The notes beneath the pieces were generated by a model. That model was given only the letters and a program-made list of their open reading frames with translations. It had not been told where the DNA came from and made no database searches. The translations under genes were made by a program, and so were the position numbers. This document shows, one piece after another, positions 8,716 to 16,133 of a DNA stretch of 34,198 nt. The number at the start of each line of letters is the position of its first letter. Position 1 is the first letter of the stretch. This DNA comes from Acidobacteriota bacterium (GTDB lineage: Bacteria; Acidobacteriota; Blastocatellia; Pyrinomonadales; Pyrinomonadaceae), in contig JADLDC010000319.1 of the NCBI GenBank assembly GCA_020846885.1, positions 1 to 34,198 on the forward strand, written 5' to 3'.

Positions 8716-10629
8716 ATGAAACGCTGCCCTGAATGCAGGCGAGATTACGCTGACGACACGCTTTTGTATTGTCTCGAAGATGGAAGTGCGCTCGTTCAGG
8801 GCTCTGTGCCGTCGCCCGATGAACCGCAGACGGCGATCCTTTCAGAACCGCCTGCGTTAGCGGGCGGCCAGTTCGCTGGCGAGTCGAAGACGGCGATCTT
8901 GTCAGAACCACCTGCGATAGCGGGTGGTTTAACTTGCACAACAGACGACGCGGAGTTAAAAACGGCCATTCTTCAACCACCCGCTACCGCAGGTGGTTCT
9001 GACTTCGCTGGCGAGTCGGCAACCGCGATCTTGTCAGAACCACCTGCGTCAGCGGGTGGTTTAACTTGCACAACAGACGATGCGGAGTTAAAAACGGCTA
9101 TTCTTCAACCACCCGCTACCGCAGGTGGTTCTGACTCGAAGGAAAGGCAGAGCCTTTTCGCAAATAGGGCGGCAAAGCCGCGGGAGAGAGTAGGCAGTAG
9201 GCGGCGGCTTTTGGCAGGAGTTGGGGTTGTCGCTTTGGTTCTGGTTAGCGGGTTCTTTGCGTACAAATATCTCGCTCCAACCAAACAGATCGAATCCGTC
9301 GCAGTGATGCCGTTCGTCAATGAGAGCGGGAATGCGGATGTCGAATATCTCTCGGACGGAATGGCCGAAACGCTGATCAACAGCCTTTCAAAGCTCGCAA
9401 ATCTGTCGGTAAAGGCGCGCAATGCGGTGTTTCCTTATAAAGGAAAAGAAGTTTCGGCAAAGCAGATCGGCGAGGAACTGGGCGTCCAGGCTGTTTTGCT
9501 GGGCAGGCTGGCCGAACGGGGCGGGAACATCAAATTGAACCTTGAACTCGTCAATGCGAAAACGCTTGACGTCATCTGGTCCGAGCAGTATGACCGCAAG
9601 CAGGGTGATCTTGTAAACCTGCAGCAAGAGATCGCCCGCGATGTTTCGAGCAGGCTGCGGCCGAAGCTCACAGGTGCCGACGAGCAAAAACTTGCAAAGA
9701 GTTATACGACCGATTCCGAGGCATACAGGCTTTATCTTCAGGGCCGCTTCTATTGGAACAAGCAGACGGGGCAGGAATTTGAGAAGTGCGCGGACTATTT
9801 CCGGCGTGCGATAGAAAAAGACCCGAACTTTGCGCTTGGGTATGTTGGCCTTGCGGATTATTATGGCGTCCGGGAACGTGACAAAGCTAAGGAGAATGTC
9901 AATCGTGCGCTCGCTCTCGACCCTGATCTTGCCGAGGCGAACGGGACGCTCGGATATCAGTACATGCTCGATTATGACTGGGTGAACGCCGAACGGTATA
10001 TGAAGCGGGCGCTTGAGCTTGATGACAATAACCTGGAGCTTCATCGATGGAACGGCCAGCGGCTGATGATGCTGGGGCGATTCGACGAGGCATTCGCCGC
10101 ATACGACCGGGCACTAGCGATCGATCCTAATTCGTCTAACGTACGGTTTAGCTACGGAGCTTGCCTTCTCGCTTCGGGAAAGCTTAATGAGGGTATCCGC
10201 TATCTCGAAGACTCGATCAAAGCGGACCCGACACACATCTGGCTTCATTCGTTTCTCGGGCATGCTTATGAATTAAAGAACGATTGGGCAAGTTCGGTCG
10301 AACAGCGTGCCATTTCGCAGGAACTGCTGGGCGAGCCTGAGAACGCACGGCTTGTGCGCGAAAGCTTTGCCAAAGGCGGGCGCGATGGCCTTTTGCGGGA
10401 CACAATAAGACGCAGGGAAGCAGCTAATCCTGAGCGCGTCCAGTCATCAGTCGCGTCGTGGTACGTTCTGCTGGGTGACAAGGAAAAAGCTCTGCAAACG
10501 CTCGAACGGACCGCGACCCGAAAGGGCGATTTCTGGCTCTTCATGATCAAATACGAAGCGGCCTACGAGCCGCTCCGCGGCGACCCGCGGTTTCAGGCGA
10601 TCGTAAAAATATTTGACGCGCCTCGATAG
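8716..10629 (+). CDS. Cys-motif + TM + TolB/FlgO-like + TPR protein (array member 4)
   Basis: MKRCPECRRDYADDTLLYCLEDGSALVQG; TM GVGVVALVLVSGFFAYKYL; SVAVMPFVNESGNADVEYLSDGMAETL; TPRs; RGDPRFQAIVKIFDAPR*. Confidence 0.9.
   Translation: MKRCPECRRDYADDTLLYCLEDGSALVQGSVPSPDEPQTAILSEPPALAGGQFAGESKTAILSEPPAIAGGLTCTTDDAELKTAILQPPATAGGSDFAGESATAILSEPPASAGGLTCTTDDAELKTAILQPPATAGGSDSKERQSLFANRAAKPRERVGSRRRLLAGVGVVALVLVSGFFAYKYLAPTKQIESVAVMPFVNESGNADVEYLSDGMAETLINSLSKLANLSVKARNAVFPYKGKEVSAKQIGEELGVQAVLLGRLAERGGNIKLNLELVNAKTLDVIWSEQYDRKQGDLVNLQQEIARDVSSRLRPKLTGADEQKLAKSYTTDSEAYRLYLQGRFYWNKQTGQEFEKCADYFRRAIEKDPNFALGYVGLADYYGVRERDKAKENVNRALALDPDLAEANGTLGYQYMLDYDWVNAERYMKRALELDDNNLELHRWNGQRLMMLGRFDEAFAAYDRALAIDPNSSNVRFSYGACLLASGKLNEGIRYLEDSIKADPTHIWLHSFLGHAYELKNDWASSVEQRAISQELLGEPENARLVRESFAKGGRDGLLRDTIRRREAANPERVQSSVASWYVLLGDKEKALQTLERTATRKGDFWLFMIKYEAAYEPLRGDPRFQAIVKIFDAPR
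8842..9134 (+). repeat. five palindromic repeat copies in CDS, including an in-frame 132-bp tandem duplication (8901-9032 / 9033-9134+)
   Basis: GTCAGAACCACC starts at 8901 and 9033 (period 132 bp = 44 codons); inverted copies end at 9003 and 9134; extra forward copy at 8842. Confidence 0.9.
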
Positions 10630-10635
10630 AACTCT

Positions 10636-12219
10636 ATGAAACGCTGCCCTGAATGCAGACGAGATTATTACGACGACACGCTGTTGTATTGTCTTGATGA
10701 CGGCAATGCGCTGCTTGAGGGGCCGGCGTCGCCAGATGAGCCGACGACCATGGTTCTAAGTAGGGCGCACTCTGGCGGCGACGACGGTGAGACCGACACG
10801 CGTCGATTCTCGAGCGGCAACGCGCCGGATGATCATGTTGTCGCGTCGAACTCGATAGCCGTTCTCCCGTTCAAGAACATAAGCGCCGATGTCGAGAATG
10901 AATACTTCTGCGAAGGACTCGCGGAAGAACTGCTCAACGCCCTTGCGAAGATCGACGAACTCAAGGTGGCCGCGCGAACGTCAGCATTCTCATTCAAGAA
11001 TGAGAAGACCGATATCAGCGAGATCGGCCGGAAGCTCGGCGTCGCTCACGTTGTGGAGGGCAGCGTTAGAAAGGCGGGCGAGCGGCTACGCGTTGCGGTG
11101 CAATTGTTGAATGCCTCGGATGGTTACCATATCTGGTCGGAAACTTACGATCGCGAGATGCGCGATCTGTTCGACTTGCAGGACGAGATCACGCTATCGG
11201 TCATAGGAGCGCTGAAACTAAAGCTGCTTGGCGGCGAGAAAAGATCCATCCTGAAGCGCGAAACGGAAAATACCGAAGCCTATAAAGCCTATCTCATGGG
11301 CCGCTTTCTTCGGTATGCCAAGAACGATCATGCGGGAGCGGCTGTGGCTTATGAGGAGGCGGTAAGACTCGACCCGTCACACGCTCCGTCCTGGCTCGGA
11401 CTCGGGGAATCGTACATGCTTCGCACGCATTACGCTCTCGTGCGAGCAGATCAGGCCGGCACGCGGCTGAAAGAATCTTTGACGAGGGCCCGGAGCATAC
11501 AGGGCGAGACGGCCGAGGCGCTGTACATCGAGGGATTTTTTGCATTCATTGAGCGTGATTGGCGGACCTGCGACGAGGCTTACGCGAAGTCTTTCGCTAT
11601 TGACCCTAACAATTCCCGGGCGCTTGGCACTTACGGCGTAATTAACTCAGTACTAGGCAGAGTGGAAGATGCGATGACTTACTTCGCACGCTCACGCGAG
11701 TCCGATCCGCTCGCCGCATACCCGTATGCAATGACCGGCGGGGGCTTGGCGAATCTGCAGCGGCCGGAGGACGCGATGCGGTTTATTGAACAGGCATTCG
11801 CGTTCGAAAAAGATAATTCGCTTGCCCTGTGGATGTTTTGCGAAACGTGCATCGCTCTTAAAAGATCCGACGACGGCATCGCAATGGTTGAGGCGGCGAT
11901 GGATGTTTCGCGGCGTCCGCCCTTTCTGCTCGGTATCCTCGGCTGCGCCCTTGCGGCCGCCGGAAGGATGCAGGAGGCGAAACAGATCCTTGCGGAGCTG
12001 CGCACGCGTCCGGCGGACGCTCCCGTTTTGGTTCACGAGGCATGCCTGTTAGGGGCCGCAGGCGATAAGGACGCCGCTTTCGCCTTGCTTGCGAGGGCGG
12101 TCGATGAATATGCCCCGTTGGCATACTATGTCGGATTGCCTTGTTTCGATATTCTTCGCGACGATCCGCGATTTGCCGCCCATGTCGCCAGCTTGGCGAT
12201 TCCGCGCCGAAATATATGA
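10636..12219 (+). CDS. Cys-motif + TolB/FlgO-like + TPR protein without an evident TM (array member 5)
   Basis: MKRCPECRRDYYDDTLLYCLDDGNALLEGP; SIAVLPFKNISADVENEYFCEGLAEELLNALAKIDELKVAARTSAFSFK; TPRs; RDDPRFAAHVASLAIP. Confidence 0.88.
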   Translation: MKRCPECRRDYYDDTLLYCLDDGNALLEGPASPDEPTTMVLSRAHSGGDDGETDTRRFSSGNAPDDHVVASNSIAVLPFKNISADVENEYFCEGLAEELLNALAKIDELKVAARTSAFSFKNEKTDISEIGRKLGVAHVVEGSVRKAGERLRVAVQLLNASDGYHIWSETYDREMRDLFDLQDEITLSVIGALKLKLLGGEKRSILKRETENTEAYKAYLMGRFLRYAKNDHAGAAVAYEEAVRLDPSHAPSWLGLGESYMLRTHYALVRADQAGTRLKESLTRARSIQGETAEALYIEGFFAFIERDWRTCDEAYAKSFAIDPNNSRALGTYGVINSVLGRVEDAMTYFARSRESDPLAAYPYAMTGGGLANLQRPEDAMRFIEQAFAFEKDNSLALWMFCETCIALKRSDDGIAMVEAAMDVSRRPPFLLGILGCALAAAGRMQEAKQILAELRTRPADAPVLVHEACLLGAAGDKDAAFALLARAVDEYAPLAYYVGLPCFDILRDDPRFAAHVASLAIPRRNI

Positions 12220-14202
12220 AACGATGCCCTGAATGCAGGAAAGATTATTACGACGACAGTTTGCTTTACTGTCTCGACGACGGCTCTGCGCTTGTGCAGG
12301 GCAGCGTGACGGACGAGCCGGCGACGGCGTTATTGCGGGGCGAGGACAAAACATGGCCGTTGGGGCCCACTTCCGCTCCTGGTGCCGATGGTAAGGAAAA
12401 ACGGCCGATCCTGCGTTTCATGCGGTACAGCATCCTTAAATGGCCTGCTGTATTTGCCGTCGTTGCAGCTATGGCTCTGACCGCCTACCTATTCGGGCGT
12501 GCCGGAAGCGTGTCAGGTGGGGGCGTCATTCCCCGGCGGGCAAACATCGCAATTTCTACTCCGCTTGCGCTCGGCAAATATTGCCCTCTCGGCGTCGGAA
12601 GGACTGCGGTAGCCCTGTCACCCGACGGATCATTATTGGTTTACGTTGGGGAAAAGGACGGAGCACCCGTTCTCATGGCCCGTCCGCTGGACTCGTTTGA
12701 AGATCGCTACCTTCCAGGCACCGAAGGAGCCTACGCCCCGTTCTTTTCCCCTGACGGCAGGTCAATTGCATTTTTTGCCAACAACGAGCTAAAAAGGCTT
12801 TCGCTCGACGGCGGACAGCCAGTCACGCTTTGTGAGGCAAGGAATGCGCACGGGGGCGCCTGGGGACCCGACGGAACTATCATCTTCGCGGACGGGGAAG
12901 GGGGACGTCTCGTTCGTATCCCTGCGTCCGGAGGCCAGCCGGTTCTCGCATTTCGGCGAGAAGGTCTCAGCGCGGCCATATGGGGTTTCAGCAGCCCTGA
13001 AATTTTGCCGGACGGCGATACCGTCATAGCGACTTTTTGGAACAGTCCGAATCCGGACAAGTACAAGATCGGGGTATTTTCGTTAAGGTCGGGCGGAGCG
13101 CGCATCCTGGTCGAGGGAGGAATGAACCCGCGATACTTGCCGACGGGCCACCTGGTCTATTCGCGGAGTTCGACACTCATTGCGGCGCCATTCGACGCAC
13201 GAGAAGGTAAGATCACCGGGCCGGAAGTTACGCTCGCCGAGAACGTGCGGAGCGAGGGATGGGGATCGGTCCAGTACACGCTCGCAAAATGATGGAACTC
13301 TCATCTACGTGTCCGGCGGTCCTGCCTGGATCGGCAAGCCGGTATGGGTGAACCGCGGCGGGGTTGTGACGCCGATGGCGGCGCCTCCTCGTTCGTATAA
13401 GAACCTTTCCATATCTCCGGACGGTCAGCGCCTAGCTGTCGAGGTCTCAGAGGGCAGTCAGGACATTTACCTGTACGAATTCGCCCGCGGCAATTTGACC
13501 AGGTTCACCAATACTGGCGAAAACGGGTCTCCCCGCTGGTTTCCGGACGGCACTGCCGTCACATTCGCGCGTTTCTCTGCAACCGGCACCGACATTGTTT
13601 CCAAGTCGATCGATTCGGGGGCAGAAAAGGTCCTTATCAGCGGGCAGATCGGCGGCGATATGCTGTCCTGGTCCCCGGACGGAAAGAACCTCTTGTTCTT
13701 GCAAGTGACACCGGATACGGGACTCGACCTTTGGTCAAAAACCGGGGATCAAAGCGCGAGCCCGTGGCTCGTCACCCCGTTTCGCGAGATGCAGGCGGAG
13801 TTTTCCCGCGACGGTCGTTATGTCGCCTACGTCTCTGATGAGTCGGGACAGTATGAGGTATACGTCCGGCCGTTCTCCGGCGAAACCGGGAAGTGGCAGG
13901 TTTCGACCGCTGGAGGTGAGGAGCCTATCTGGTCCCGGGACGGCCGCGAATTATTCTACCGAGAGGGGCAAAAATGGATGAGCGTCGAAGTGGCAACCAG
14001 CCCGCAGTTCAAAGCCGGGCCGCCACGGCTGCTTTTTGAGGGGCCATACCTGAATATTCGAGGGACCTCATATGATGTGGCTGCCGATGGCCGCTTTCTG
14101 CTTTTGGAAGAGAACTACAAACAAAGCCCGACAACGCAGCTTTCGGTCGTATTCAATTGGTCAGAAGAGGTGAAACGACGTGTCCCGACGGGGAGTCATT
14201 GA
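12216..14202 (+). pseudogene. Cys-motif + TM + PD40/TolB-type beta-propeller protein, interrupted by a +1 frameshift near 13288
   Basis: Two ORFs (12216-13292 and the frame of 13180-14202) join as ...VQYTLA|NDGTLIYVSGG if one A is removed from CTCGCAAAATGATGG. Blade motifs: LSPDGSLLVYVG, FSPDGRSIAFF, ISPDGQRLAV, WSPDGKNLLFL, FSRDGRYVAYVS. May be a sequencing error rather than a true pseudogene. Confidence 0.8.
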
Positions 14203-14235
14203 TGAGTATCGAGACCCGAACACGACGTGGACCTT

Positions 14236-14348
14236 ATTAAATTCTTTTCCCTTGGCGCAGGCGGCCTGGGCGAAGTCTATTTTGCGGAAGACAGGGCGTC
14301 TCGACTCGGAGTCGAGATCTGCTGCGGCGGATGAATCTGCCGGAATAG
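14236..14348 (+). pseudogene. debris: Ser/Thr-kinase glycine-rich loop fragment joined to a TPR-paralog 3' tail
   Basis: IKFFSLGAGGLGEVYFAEDRASRLGVEI (compare [25 protein letters not shown] of the kinase at 32056) followed in another frame by LRRMNLPE* (14322-14348). Confidence 0.7.
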
Positions 14349-14354
14349 GTAGTC

Positions 14355-16127
14355 ATGAAAAAATGTCCTCAATGCGGACGAGAATATGACCTGTCGATGA
14401 GCTTTTGCCTCGACGACGGGGCCGAGCTGCTTTACGGCCCGGCCAAGTCAGAACCGCCTGTGTCAGCGGGCGGCCAGGTTGGTGAGCCGGAGACCGCAAT
14501 TCTGTACTCGACGGCCGCGCCGGGCGAAGCTCCGACTCGCGCGCAAATAGACACAACGGAACAAACTGCCATCTTCCCCGGCGGAGCGGAGCCGGAGCCT
14601 CTGGAATCTTTAGGCGGACTGTCGGAGAAGCATAGCTTCTCCGCAAATAGGGCGGCGAAGCCGCTGATCGCCGCGGCAGCTGCGGTTCTGGTTCTTGTTG
14701 GCGGGTTCTTTGGCTATCGACATTTCTCATCTTCGGGTTCCACGCAGATCAATTCCATCGCCGTATTGCCGTTTGAGAATCGCAGCGGAAACACAGACAC
14801 GGATTACCTTTCGGATGGATTGGCTGACTCGTTGATCTATCGTCTTGCGCAGCTGCCGAATTTAAAGGTCAGCCCAACGAGTTCGGTTATGCGGTACAAG
14901 GGCAAAAGCGGCGATACTTTGCAGATCGCAAAGGATTTGAATGTCGATGCGGTGATGTCAGGGCGGCTTGTTCAAATCGGCGATAGCCTGAATATAAGTG
15001 TTCAGTTGACCGACGCGCGTACAGACAAGCTGATCTGGGCGGAGCAGTACGATCGCAAGCTGAGCGATTTGCTTGCGACGCAGCGAGAGATCGCGGCGGC
15101 CATCGCTGACAAGCTTAAGCTCAAGCTGTCAGGTAACGACCAAAAGGGCCTTACCAAGACTTTTACTGACAATAATGAAGCCTATCAAAGCTATCTCCGG
15201 GGCCGATTTTATTGGAACAAACGGACCCGGGACGGGATCGACAATGGCATTGCTTTTTTCCAAAAGGCAATCGACCTTGACCCGAATTTTGCGCTTGCGT
15301 ATGTAGGCCTTGCTGACTCGTATTCCGTGATGCCATCCTACGGCTATATGAGCCCCGCAGAAGCGTTGTCTCGGGCGACGACTGCTATTCAACAAGGATT
15401 GCAAATCGACCCTGACTTGGCCGAGGCTCATTCAACCTACGGATTAGTACTCGCCTCGCAGTGGCGATGGAGCGAAGCCGAAACGGAATTCAAACGAGCT
15501 CTCGAAATTGATCCGAAAAGCGCTGAGAGCCACTACAAGTACGCCATTCAATTTTTGGAGCCGGTTGGCCGTTTTGATGATGCGATCCGTGAAATGGAAA
15601 CTGCGCTTGAACTCGATCCGCTTTCGATACCGATCGGGGCAAATCTTGCGGGCGTTTATGTCTACTACCGTAAATATGACGCAGGGCTAGAGCAGGCACA
15701 AAAGGTCTATGCACTCGATCCCGGCCACGCTACTGCGATCATTTGGCTTGCTAATGCATATGAGGGAAAGGAGAAATACGACGAAGCTATCAAGTTATGC
15801 GAGACGTCTTTGCGATCATTGCCGGATAATCAGGACCTGCTCCTAATAATGGGATCTTCATATGCAAGATCGGGACGGCCGGAGCAAACTCGCCCAATCA
15901 TTTCAAAACTGGAGAACATGGCGAAAACGCAATATGTTTCGTTCTACCGGATCGCGTCGCTTTACGGAGATCTCGGTGAGAAAGATCACGCATTCTCTGC
16001 ATTGGAAAAGGCGTATGAAGAGCAGGACTGGGAGATTACTCGTCTCAAGGTTGATCCATTCATGGACGCGCTCCGCGACGACCCGCGATACAAAGAACTG
16101 CTAAAACGAATCAATTTAGCGGAATAG
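14355..16127 (+). CDS. Cys-motif + TM + TolB/FlgO-like + TPR protein (array member 7)
   Basis: MKKCPQCGREYDLSMSFCLDDGAELLYGP; TM IAAAAAVLVLVGGFFGY; SIAVLPFENRSGNTDTDYLSDGLADSL; RDDPRYKELLKRINLAE*. Confidence 0.9.
   Translation: MKKCPQCGREYDLSMSFCLDDGAELLYGPAKSEPPVSAGGQVGEPETAILYSTAAPGEAPTRAQIDTTEQTAIFPGGAEPEPLESLGGLSEKHSFSANRAAKPLIAAAAAVLVLVGGFFGYRHFSSSGSTQINSIAVLPFENRSGNTDTDYLSDGLADSLIYRLAQLPNLKVSPTSSVMRYKGKSGDTLQIAKDLNVDAVMSGRLVQIGDSLNISVQLTDARTDKLIWAEQYDRKLSDLLATQREIAAAIADKLKLKLSGNDQKGLTKTFTDNNEAYQSYLRGRFYWNKRTRDGIDNGIAFFQKAIDLDPNFALAYVGLADSYSVMPSYGYMSPAEALSRATTAIQQGLQIDPDLAEAHSTYGLVLASQWRWSEAETEFKRALEIDPKSAESHYKYAIQFLEPVGRFDDAIREMETALELDPLSIPIGANLAGVYVYYRKYDAGLEQAQKVYALDPGHATAIIWLANAYEGKEKYDEAIKLCETSLRSLPDNQDLLLIMGSSYARSGRPEQTRPIISKLENMAKTQYVSFYRIASLYGDLGEKDHAFSALEKAYEEQDWEITRLKVDPFMDALRDDPRYKELLKRINLAE
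14447..14475 (+). repeat. single palindromic repeat copy within CDS
   Basis: GTCAGAACCGCCTGTGTCAGCGGGCGGCC, read SEPPVSAGG. Confidence 0.85.
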
Positions 16128-16133
16128 AATTTT

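Noticed and set aside
8842-9134. Regularly repeated palindromes as a CRISPR array
   Set aside because: Repeats alternate orientation, are translated in frame, the intervening sequences are repeated rather than unique, and no cas genes are present.
12440-12700. Out-of-frame + strand ORFs nested in larger genes (12440, 11786, 17002, 23947)
   Set aside because: High-GC shadow ORFs inside strongly supported CDSs.
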